NCBI RefSeq assembly: GCF_902806685.2
Contig: NW_027188977.1
Coordinates: 43,998-107,997 of the forward strand
Length of the DNA: 64,000 bases
Reading direction: 5' to 3'
Origin: Maniola hyperantus
Lineage: Eukaryota; Arthropoda; Insecta; Lepidoptera; Nymphalidae
Each line of letters starts with the position of its first letter. Within the stretch, counting starts at the first letter, position 1. A model generated the notes under the pieces. The model was not told the origin of the DNA. It ran no database searches and saw nothing but the letters and a program-made list of their open reading frames with translations. A program made the position numbers and the translations under genes. Positions 31,080 to 40,161 of this stretch are shown one piece after another.

Positions 31080-32305
31080 ATGAGTGGCTTACTCTACGAT
31101 ACCGCCGAAGCGAGCTATAAACGCAGGCCTAACCTCAATCCTTTGTGTGTGAATGAGTGTAATGATCTTAGAGATCTCAAGGATGAGCGGCTTGCACTAC
31201 GATACCGCTGAAGCAAGTTATAATCGCAGGCCTGACCTCAATCCATTGTGTGAAGGTATGTTGCATTTTATTATTTTTACTTGTAAGTGATAAAGTAGTC
31301 CATGCTAGAAATCACTCTAGCAAAAGATTCACAAGCACTGGGGCGCTAGGCTCTCCTTTAGGCAGGATGCACAAACACCAGAGCGCTATGGTCGTCTCTC
31401 GCATAGGTGTCTTCAAACGCTAATGTTGGGTTTTTGTATTTTACTTGTAAGTGATAAAGTACTCACGCTAGAAATCACTCTCTAGCAAAAGATTCACAAG
31501 CACTGGGGCGCTAGGCTCTCCTTTAGGCAGGATGCACAAACACCAGAGTGCTATGGTCCTCTTTCGCTTAAGTGCTCTCGAACGCTAAAGTTGCTTATGT
31601 ATTATTTATAAATATCCATCAGAAGAATGCAACGCTCCAAGCAATATTAGGGTAACATAGAGATCAACAGACCTATCTGGTGTCTCTAGTCAATTCAATT
31701 CAATGTTTAGACACATGCGTAGCCCAATAGGTAAGGAACGTGTCCCTTTACACACATACCCTTGTAATTTAGCACTCAGAGTGCTCGGTCTCAAGTGATA
31801 AGTCATCACTTATTTGTGTACGCTAGAAATCACTATAGTAAAAGATTCACAAGCACTGGGCGCTAGGCTCTCCTTTAGGTAGGATGCACAAACACCAGAG
31901 TGCTATGTTCCTCTCTCGCTAAAGTGCTCTCGAACGCTAAAGTTGCTTTATGTATTATTTATAAATAGTCATCAGAAGAATGCAACGCTCCAAGCAATAT
32001 TAGGGTAACATAGAGATCAACAGACCTATCTGGTGTCTCTAGTCAATTCAATTCAATGTTCAGACACATGCGTAGCCCAATAGGTAAGGAACGTGTCCCT
32101 TTACACACATACCCTTGTAATTTAGCACTCAGAGTGCTCGGTCTCAAGTGATAAGTCATCACTTATTTGTGTACGCTAAAAATCACTATAGTAAAAGATT
32201 CACAAGCACTGGGCGCTAGGCTCTCCTTTAGGTAGGATGCACAAACACCAGAGTGCTATGTTCCTCTCTCGCTAAAGTGCTCTCGAACGCTAAAGTTGCT
32301 TTATG
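31080..32305. repeat. Tandem repeats within the LTR
   Basis: Two copies of a ~90-bp unit with GATACCGC-GAAGC lie at about 31080-31255. Four copies of a unit around GATTCACAAGCACTGGGGCGCTAGGCTC follow at about 31290, 31480, 31840 and 32190. Two copies of a ~360-bp unit (starting GCAACGCTCCAAGCAATATT) span about 31590-32300. The same arrangement recurs at offset +9,957 in the 5' LTR, and inverted in copy 2. Spacing and unit length are irregular and there are no spacers, so this is not a CRISPR array. Confidence 0.75.
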
Positions 32306-33330
32306 TTATATGCGTGTATTCACTAACCACCATAAGGCGGTTAAGTATTCCAACGAATGTCAGAGTACAAACAGAACAGCAGTATTACCTGCCCTCTGTG
32401 ATCGGTAGTTATTAAAGTATGCTAGAATCAGCTCAGCAAAGGATTCACAAAGCGCCAAGTGGCGCCATTAATGGCACTAGGGTTCTCCTTCGCATAATCA
32501 TCTTCCAACGCACTCCAACGTATACCAGCAAATAGATCGAAAGTAAACACAGAGTACAACTCCGTCTGCCAGCTCAAGCAAGGATTTACCGAGTATCCTA
32601 AAGGACGCGCGGTTCACCTCGCCTAAGCAGCCACATTACCAGATCAATCATGAATCGCTTTTAGACTTTAGAAGTATCGCCCCTATAACATAAGAAAAGT
32701 ATCCTTGTACTTAAAGTGGTCCCATTCTCAAATTTTCTTACTTGAGTATAAATCTTATGTGTCGTCCAGCACATAAGTTTAATTAGATAGATTATATTAT
32801 CTATTTTTATAACGTCGGTTGAGTTATTACTCAATCCACAATCCGGACGTTATTACGTAACAATTTGCGAGCACACACACCGTTCCGACCGATGGGGTCG
32901 AAGCGATGCCGCACGCGCCTTCCAACGAAATATTGATATTTGGATAATATTTATAATTGCACCATCTATTTAAACTGGCTTGTAAGTAATAAGAGCTATG
33001 CTCTCAAGTTATAATATTCCAAACTTGGTTTACAATAGAGCCATGCTCCCATGTTTCCACCTACCATAGTGGTGTTCTAATAGACAGCACGTACGATCAT
33101 GTGCATGCCTGCCCGCTCTTGCGTTCATTTTATAGCACCCTGCTTTGAGACTTTGTATTTACATAAGTGTATAACCTCTGGCTATGCCAGTAAATCCCTG
33201 TATTTTACCCCTTTTTTTCCACTTAGTGGTAGCATTCAATGTATGGCGCAGCGGACCCAACACGCGCAACACTGATTCGGCATTAGGACATTGACCGCTT
33301 GGTCGTTCCTTTCTTCCAATTATTCTCCTT

Positions 33331-33830
33331 TAGTGAAACAGCGATAGACATAGTGCAAGGTGTCACCGACAAGCACGTCTACCGTCTTAGACAACCTCAC
33401 CTCCATATCATTCAACTAGTTGCACCTTAGGGAAAAAATAGCGATAGACATAGTGCAAAGTGCCACCGACAAGCACGTCTACCGTCTTAGACAACCTCAC
33501 CTCCATATCATTCAACTATTTTATAATTCCACAGACCTGTTTAAATGAAGACTATGTCCTCTATAAGAACACTTAATGCAAGCACCCATTTCCACAAATA
33601 TTTCCACCACACGAGCGCTAGACTGCACGCACCTTAGTGCGCGCATGTCCCGCCTCGCCTCTACTCATTATAGTTTCACAGACCTGTTTAATTGAAGACT
33701 ATGTCTTCCTCCATAAGAGCACTTAATGCAAGCACCCATTTCCACAAATATTTCCACCACACGAGCGCTAGGCTGCACGCACCTTAGTGCGCGCATGTCC
33801 CGCCTCGCCTCTACTCATTATAGGTGTCTA
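33331..33830. repeat. Second set of tandem repeats within the LTR
   Basis: Two copies of a ~95-bp unit (GCGATAGACATAGTGCAA...) lie at 33340-33520, followed by two copies of a ~150-bp unit (ACAGACCTGTTTAA... to CTCTACTCATTATAG) at 33530-33825. Both pairs are conserved in all LTR copies. Confidence 0.75.
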
Positions 33831-34280
33831 CCACTATGGTCCTCGTCAGCGTGTTAGAGTCTACGAACGTTAAGTGCTCGCACTTCCATTACACACACAC
33901 ACAAGAAGCCATATGGTCGACCACCAGTTAATTGCTCAGCCCTCGCGGACCACCCCTTGCAATGATAAGGGAATTTGTTCTTTCACATAAGTGTTCGAAC
34001 TGTGGCCCAACGCAGTAGAGAAAACTAATGTCAAGTGTTTGATTTTGATTCTAACTCCCGCGACCGTCTGGTCCGCAGGCTCCAACCGACTAGAGACAGT
34101 TTTCCTCGATAGACTACATTGACTGGCGGCCGTATGAAAACCTAAATAAAAACCGAATTTCTCATGCACCGACTAGACTGACTGACTTACATTGATAAAA
34201 AAAAAAATTATATACATATTTTTTTTTTTTTTTTTTTTTTTTTAAGGTCCCTATGTTGTATGTAGGCTATGTTCGTTACA

Positions 34281-34291
34281 TCCAACCCCCT
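34281..34291 (-). other. Polypurine tract of gypsy copy 1
   Basis: On the minus strand AGGGGGTTGGA lies immediately before TGTAACG of the 3' LTR, the expected place for the plus-strand primer of reverse transcription. Confidence 0.75.
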
Positions 34292-35339
34292 AAATTTTTA
34301 TGAAGCATTGCACCTCGCGGCATGCTGAATAAAATTTACCATTACGATGACCATTTACCTTTTCTTCTCAATTTTTAAGCGGGAAAAAAAAAAAGTCGGT
34401 TCGTGTTTTGATAGAACTAAACAAATTACTAACTAAACAATTGGCTTTACATGACAACTACAAAATTCATTGCTACAGTGGACTCCCGGCAATCCGACAA
34501 ATTACGATTAAGGCGGTCTTAAATATCCATGTAATATCTTTGTCTTTAATTGTCGGTGTTTTGTGTAAACAGTACAAAATTAACACACGCTAGACCGCAT
34601 CGCTATCTTCTTTAACTTTAATTTAACCTAAGCAATAAGAATCAAAACTACAACGAGTCGAGCACAATTATAGTGATGGTGCGTAAAAGTTATAACTCGT
34701 CCAATCTTGCATTAGCGAACATTGTCAAGTCGGTTTACTGGGCGTCCACCGTATTTTATTTTACAATATGAATATACATAGATATCTGTCTAGAAAATCA
34801 ACTACTGTTACACCCACCCAATAATACAATACACACATAGTTGATTACACAATATTAATTATTAGTTATTACACATTGAATGACTTCTTAAATTGGAATT
34901 AACATTATCACTTAGTTCGAATTATAGCATTCATGGATTCCTTCCCTTTGATTACAATACATTTAACATCGAAGTTTCTAACAACCTACTTATTGAGTTA
35001 CTACTTACAGAAAGTAATTTGAAAATTAAAATTGTTAATCAGTTTTAATCATATCTTCTCCTTTAATTTCAACACATTTTAACAATAGTGTTCCTAACTA
35101 AATATACTAAATATACTAATTCAGTCACTACTAACATTAAATAATTAAAAAAAAATTATTAATTAGTTTTAATTTTTACATTCATGAATTGCTTCCCTTT
35201 AACTACAATACATTTAACAATCAATAATAAAATAATAATTCAGTAATAGAACTTCACTTATCTCAATTATTAAATAGCTAATTTCACATAACTTTGTTGT
35301 CTTTACAGCTGAAATGCATAGACTTTACTTCTTATCGAT
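34292..35339 (-). repeat. Non-coding 3' internal region of gypsy copy 1
   Basis: About 1 kb of AT-rich sequence separates the pol stop from the polypurine tract. It includes about three degenerate copies of a ~140-bp unit between 34930 and 35240 (each with a variant of CTTCCCTTTGATTACAATACATTTAAC). No env or other long frame is visible. Confidence 0.6.
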
Positions 35340-38300
35340 TCAAGAATAATATTTTGATAAATGTATAGCATTGAATTTTCCCCGAATAATTGCCGTGTTT
35401 GGATACATCAAAACATATACATTTTTATATGGCACTGCTGCAACTACATACGGACCCTCATACAATAGGTCAAATTTACTTATTTCTTTCTTTTGAGCGC
35501 TAGATCGATTACATTTCTTTAGTTTGACTAAATCACCTATTTGAAATTCAATCAGATTATGACGTCTATCATATTTTTCGTTCCTTATTTTACTTGTTTC
35601 TTTTAACTTCTCTTTAACCCTCTTGCGTATATCCTCTACATTTAGCCTCTCATGTCCTTGATGGATTAAAGCATCAATTGTTAATCTAGTTCTTTCCCCA
35701 TTCAAAACCTCGTATGGAGTATATCCTATACTATCGTGAATCGTGTTATTATACAACTCTTCAATTTTAGGCAAAAACCCTACCCAAGTTTTATGATTCT
35801 TATGACAATATGCTCTAAATAATCTACCTAGTTCTTTATTGACTCTTTCAGTGGTATTTGGTCGAGGATTCCGAATGGTAGTGTATATAGCTTTAATTCC
35901 GAGGGTTTTTAGACATTCCTTGTATTTTTTACTGATAAATTGAGAACCATTGTCGGTCATAATAGCTTTTATTTTTATAATATCATTAAACTGTTTTATT
36001 TTTGTTAAACAAGTTTGACTCGTAGCCTTCCGTAAAGCAAATAATTTAATAAATTTACTGAATGAATCCTGCACTACAAGTATGTAAGTAAAGCCGAATG
36101 CTCCTGCTGGTAGCGGTCCATATAAATCCGCCATTACTATTTCTCCAATGTCATTGGATATTATAGACTGACAAGGTCCAACATATTTTATATTATTACT
36201 TCTGGTGAGCTGACAAATATGGCATTTCCTTATAATAGATTTCACGTCTCTTGCTAAATTTCTCCAAAACATTCTATCTTTTACATATTTGATTATCTTA
36301 TAAGCACCTTGATGACCCATTTCTTCATGTATCTGCTTTACCATTTCCTCCCGCACACAATTAGGTAGGTATATTCTATCTCCATAATTAGTTTTAAAAT
36401 ATACAATGCCGTCCTTTATTGAAATTCTGTCCCTATATCTTATCTCTCGTCCATTAACAAGACTCTGTATTTCTTCATCTTCTCTTTGCAATTGTGGTAG
36501 CATCTTAAGTTTTGAGGCCAGTAGTTTGTTTCCTTTGCATAAATAGTAGATGCCTGGCACCTTAGTTTTTTCTTCTTGTACTTTACGACTATCGGCCGGA
36601 TATCTAGATAAGGTATCAGCAACTATATTTTCTTTACCGGAAATATGCTCCATCTCAAAATCAAATTGTTCTAAATATAACAACCAACGAGTTACTCTAC
36701 TATTAAACATTTTCCAAGTTTTTACAAACAGCAAAGCTTTGTGATCCGTTCTTATAACGACCTTAGAGCCCCTCAAATAAGTTTCAAATTTCTTTAGACA
36801 ACTAATGACTGCAAAAAACTCTTGTTCTGTAACAGTCCAATTAAATTCGGGTCCCTTTAAAGCTCTACTATAATAACTTAAAGGTTTAACTTCCCCACCA
36901 TTTCCTATCTGGTATAGTACTCCAGCAAAACCCACCCCAGATGAATCCGTTTGCAAATAATATTTACTTCCAAAATCTGGGTGTTGCAATTCTATAGTAT
37001 CAATGAATTGTTTCTTCGTTAAGTCAAATGCATCTTGTTCCTTTTCAGTCCATTTCCATCGTTTCTGCTTTTTAAGAAGTTCACACAACGGATAAATACA
37101 GTCTGCATAATTCGGTATAAATCTCCTATAGAAATTGCACAACCCCAGGAAAGCTCTTAAATGTTTAATTTTCTTGGGAGTAGGAAACTTTTGTATTGCT
37201 TCAACCTTCTCTGGGTCAGTTCGAATTCCTTTAGTGGAAATGATATACCCTAACATTTTTACTTCTTTACATAGGAATTCGCATTTCTCTATATTACATG
37301 TCATCCCAGCTTGTTCTAACTTCCTTAAGACTGTTGCAATACTACTTATGTGATCTTCTATAGAGCCCGTTGTGATGATAGCTAAGTCATCAAGATAATT
37401 AATACAAAATTGGCGTACTTCTGGGCCTAAAATCTTGTCCATTGCACGGCTAAAACTTCCTACCGCTGTCTTCAATCCTTGTGGTAATACGTTGTATACA
37501 TAAGATTTTCCATTAAATGAAAATCCTGTATATTTTTTACTTTCCGAACTGATAGGTATTTGGAAATAAGCATTGTTTAAATCAAGTGTAGTTATAAAAT
37601 TACAACCATGAAATGAGTTTAACACATCCAATTGCAATGGTGGTTTTTCCGTCTCAGCCACCATGTGTCTGTTTATCTCCCTAGCATCTAATAATACCCT
37701 AATTGATCCATCTCGTTTCAATGTAAATGTTAGGGGGCTATTGTAAGGCGTCGACGCCCTGGATATTATTTTCAACTTCTCCAATTCTTCTAACTTTTGT
37801 TCCATTTTTTGCCTATACGCATATGGTATAGGATATGATTTCTTCACTATGGGATCTTCATGGTTCATTTTTATAACATGCTCATAACATTTACACTTCC
37901 CTAATTCTTCTGTAAAAATAGCTTTAAAAAGCGTTAACATACCCAATAATTTAACCCTATCACCTTCCGTTATTTCAGTTCCGATTTTAATCTGAATCGT
38001 AAGATCAGTATCCCCTTGTATGCCAATTACTTCTTTTGTTTGAATGTCCAATGGCCCGTTAATAAATGGTATTACATACTTTTGATTATCTTTTTGAATA
38101 ATTATGCACATTTTATCCTTCCTCAGATTTAAAACTATCTCATTATTCTTTATCCAATCAAACCCTAATATCACTGAATGAGTCAATCCAGGCACAATTA
38201 AATAACCAATATCTAAAGTTAAACTACCTATTTTGGTTGGCACTATAACCATTTGTTGGATTTTTATACTTTTTTGCCCTATAGCCCCTTTCAATTGTAT

Positions 38301-38744
38301 AGTACGTGTAGGCATTAAAGGTAATTTCACAGCACATTGTTTTAATTGCAAATACATTGATTCTGATATACAAGTAATATCGCTACCGGTATCAAGTAAA
38401 CAGTCAACTTCAAAATCTAATAACTTAATATGTATCTCAGATTTTATCTGATATAATGTCTCTAAAATTTCTTGTTCTTCATAAACATTTAAAATTTCAC
38501 CGTCTAATACGTAAGTTTCTGCGTGGTGTGTCCGAAATTGTAGTAACTTAATTATTTCTTTACAATTTAATTCATTTAGGTATCCTAAACCAGTTTTGCC
38601 TGTTTGACCCTTGTGTTCTATTGGCGTGTACAACCCCCCTCCTTTGCCTATTCTCTGCCGTGGTCGCCATCCATATTTCAGCATAATTTTCAAAGCTTTG
38701 TCCCCTGTGTTAGTAGCTGTGTTGGGGACCGTTTCCACAGCCAC
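35340..38744 (-). CDS. Gypsy Pol polyprotein (G-patch, protease, RT, RNase H, integrase)
   Basis: 1,134 residues, uninterrupted. In order: a G-patch-like segment (about 24-54, with GWRPRQRIGK and TGLGY); an aspartic protease with DTGS at 118-121 and ILGFDW near 192; reverse transcriptase with VLPQGLK near 419 and YLDD at 450-453; RNase H (TDSSGVGFAGVLYQ, TDHKALL); and an integrase with an H-H-C-C zinc segment near 845-885, then core aspartates in MADLYGPL and TDNGSQF. The protease-RT-RNaseH-integrase order defines the Ty3/gypsy group. It is in the -1 frame relative to gag and its frame overlaps the gag end, so frameshifting is the likely mode of expression; the GTG at 38744 is only nominal. 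Confidence 0.92.
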   Translation of the reverse strand: MAVETVPNTATNTGDKALKIMLKYGWRPRQRIGKGGGLYTPIEHKGQTGKTGLGYLNELNCKEIIKLLQFRTHHAETYVLDGEILNVYEEQEILETLYQIKSEIHIKLLDFEVDCLLDTGSDITCISESMYLQLKQCAVKLPLMPTRTIQLKGAIGQKSIKIQQMVIVPTKIGSLTLDIGYLIVPGLTHSVILGFDWIKNNEIVLNLRKDKMCIIIQKDNQKYVIPFINGPLDIQTKEVIGIQGDTDLTIQIKIGTEITEGDRVKLLGMLTLFKAIFTEELGKCKCYEHVIKMNHEDPIVKKSYPIPYAYRQKMEQKLEELEKLKIISRASTPYNSPLTFTLKRDGSIRVLLDAREINRHMVAETEKPPLQLDVLNSFHGCNFITTLDLNNAYFQIPISSESKKYTGFSFNGKSYVYNVLPQGLKTAVGSFSRAMDKILGPEVRQFCINYLDDLAIITTGSIEDHISSIATVLRKLEQAGMTCNIEKCEFLCKEVKMLGYIISTKGIRTDPEKVEAIQKFPTPKKIKHLRAFLGLCNFYRRFIPNYADCIYPLCELLKKQKRWKWTEKEQDAFDLTKKQFIDTIELQHPDFGSKYYLQTDSSGVGFAGVLYQIGNGGEVKPLSYYSRALKGPEFNWTVTEQEFFAVISCLKKFETYLRGSKVVIRTDHKALLFVKTWKMFNSRVTRWLLYLEQFDFEMEHISGKENIVADTLSRYPADSRKVQEEKTKVPGIYYLCKGNKLLASKLKMLPQLQREDEEIQSLVNGREIRYRDRISIKDGIVYFKTNYGDRIYLPNCVREEMVKQIHEEMGHQGAYKIIKYVKDRMFWRNLARDVKSIIRKCHICQLTRSNNIKYVGPCQSIISNDIGEIVMADLYGPLPAGAFGFTYILVVQDSFSKFIKLFALRKATSQTCLTKIKQFNDIIKIKAIMTDNGSQFISKKYKECLKTLGIKAIYTTIRNPRPNTTERVNKELGRLFRAYCHKNHKTWVGFLPKIEELYNNTIHDSIGYTPYEVLNGERTRLTIDALIHQGHERLNVEDIRKRVKEKLKETSKIRNEKYDRRHNLIEFQIGDLVKLKKCNRSSAQKKEISKFDLLYEGPYVVAAVPYKNVYVLMYPNTAIIRGKFNAIHLSKYYS

Positions 38745-38746
38745 CT

Positions 38747-39853
38747 TTAGTTTGATTGATGTGTATTACAACCTTGAATTTCATCCAAGTTTTCTCCATA
38801 ATTTATGTCACCTACTTGTATAGCATTACATTGTTCATCTTGACCGTTATACTGCCGATTTATTGCGTTAAATGGCCTTCGCCAATTCCTGTTACCTTGC
38901 CTATTCTGATCTCTCTGTAAGGTCTTTTCCTTATAGGCATATCCATTTCGTGGTTTATCAATTGGCCCTGTATCTTCTTGTTTATTTATATCATCTTGTT
39001 TTCTTAGAAATTCTGTTGCTTCAAAAATGGTTTCTCCCTTCGTAATAATCCACATTTGTTGTATTGATTTTGGATATTGCTTCATCATATCAGACACTAA
39101 TTGTTTTTCGGGTATTTCAAAGGACAACATCTTAACTTGTGAAGTTAATTTTAAAAAATGTCCAAGCATAGTTGGTTGTGTAGATCTATTCCACTTTGCA
39201 CACACTATTTCTCTCCTTATTTTATTCTGTTCCGTTTCTCCCCAATAAGTTTGCAAAAAATCATATTTAAAATCATCCAAATTCTTCCATCTAGATTTAT
39301 ACAATCTAACCCAGTCCTTTGCCTCGCCTTGTAGGCATTCATAGGCCAATTCTAATTCTTTCCCTTTATTTGGAACCTTCCGAAGATATGCAGTCAAATC
39401 TTCTATAAATGTAACAGGGTGACTCTTACCATTATAAAATTTTGGTTTCTCGGTTGCTATATTCATTATATTACATGTTGCATAATCCTCTATCTTAGAT
39501 GCTGTATTTTCTACAGGCTCTAATTGTACGGAAGTTACATTATCGGTGAGTTGTTGTTCCTGTGCTAAACGATTTTCTAATGTTTTGAATTTCTCTTCGA
39601 TCATTCGTGTATTTCTGTTTATCAATTTGTATAACATTGAAAATTCTTTATTCCTTACACTAGAAGGCTTTGCTTTTACTAGTCTTCTGCGTTTGGGCGC
39701 TACTTCTACATCACCAGCAACATTTCTTCCCGGCATTGGCTGGTTAACATTTATATCATTTTCTGTTACTACATTCTCTGATTGTACTGGTGATTGCGCT
39801 TTCCTTTTCCTACCCCTCCTAGTTCTTTGCTCCATTTTTTTTTTTTCGTACAC
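38747..39853 (-). CDS. Gypsy Gag protein
   Basis: 368 residues directly upstream of pol. The N-terminus is very basic (RRGRKRKAQ and PKRRRLVKAK, possible nuclear-localisation signals). A coiled-coil stretch (near 70-100) follows, then a retrotransposon Gag core around 145-265 (LAYECLQGEAKDWVRLYKSR, TQPTMLGHFLKL). The C-terminus is Arg/Asn/Gln-rich with no CCHC zinc knuckle, so nucleic-acid binding would rely on basic residues. Open reading frame; copy 2 has the same gene with frameshifts. Confidence 0.85.
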   Translation of the reverse strand: MYEKKKMEQRTRRGRKRKAQSPVQSENVVTENDINVNQPMPGRNVAGDVEVAPKRRRLVKAKPSSVRNKEFSMLYKLINRNTRMIEEKFKTLENRLAQEQQLTDNVTSVQLEPVENTASKIEDYATCNIMNIATEKPKFYNGKSHPVTFIEDLTAYLRKVPNKGKELELAYECLQGEAKDWVRLYKSRWKNLDDFKYDFLQTYWGETEQNKIRREIVCAKWNRSTQPTMLGHFLKLTSQVKMLSFEIPEKQLVSDMMKQYPKSIQQMWIITKGETIFEATEFLRKQDDINKQEDTGPIDKPRNGYAYKEKTLQRDQNRQGNRNWRRPFNAINRQYNGQDEQCNAIQVGDINYGENLDEIQGCNTHQSN

Positions 39854-40121
39854 TTGTTACTAATTTATTTTTATTTTACTTTTATTAACTAAACTCAAGG
39901 AAGTCTCTTACGTGTTAACTTATTCAATGTGACGTTTAATTCTGTAAACAAAAAAAATTATTCGGTTGTGTGCTTTACCTAATTTCTCAACCCCCAGATC
40001 AGAAGTCATCCAGGCCATAATGAACTCAAGATCTCTTCTGACTCTCTCCACTTCACAAGCAACAATTGTAGGCTTTCGCCCAATTTATCCTACCTATATA
40101 ATCTTTATACCATCTGTTTAG
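39854..40121 (-). other. Leader between the primer-binding site and gag in gypsy copy 1
   Basis: About 270 bases of untranslated leader on the minus strand. It has no long frame and no recognised motif apart from the A-rich stretch just before the gag ATG. Confidence 0.5.
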
Positions 40122-40159
40122 CCGTAATAACCCAGTTTCGAATCCTGGTCACGGCACCA
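40122..40159 (-). other. tRNA-His primer-binding site of gypsy copy 1, unusually long
   Basis: Read on the plus strand, these 38 bases look like the 3' half of an insect tRNA-His including CCA (ending TCCTGGTCACGGCACCA). By memory of the Drosophila tRNA there are only about three mismatches. Retroelements normally keep about 18 bases. The site is two bases from the LTR end. Confidence 0.75.
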
Positions 40160-40161
40160 AT

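Larger units (their letters stand above)
30205..34280 (-). repeat. 3' LTR of gypsy copy 1 (4.08 kb)
   Basis: It runs (minus strand) from TGTAACGAACATAGCC to a terminal AGCTACT; the last base differs from the other LTR, which ends ACA. It contains an A/T homopolymer near its start (34221-34243), several sets of internal tandem repeats, and no convincing gene. Short frames of 60-94 residues in it also occur at the same place in all four LTRs and show no coding features. Confidence 0.85.

Noticed and set aside
31260..32300. Possible CRISPR array in the repeated LTR region
   Set aside because: Units are long, of uneven size and contiguous, without short identical repeats and unique spacers, and no cas genes exist nearby.
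33936..34169. 77-residue frame (also at 43893, 51908 and 59872)
   Set aside because: It recurs only because it lies in each LTR copy. It has no family features and no coding context.
34281..35339. An env gene downstream of pol
   Set aside because: The region is non-coding in all frames, so the element is not an errantivirus with an envelope gene as far as can be seen.
40122..40159. A host tRNA-His gene
   Set aside because: Only the 3' half is present, with CCA encoded and placed two bases from an LTR, so it is a primer-binding site.
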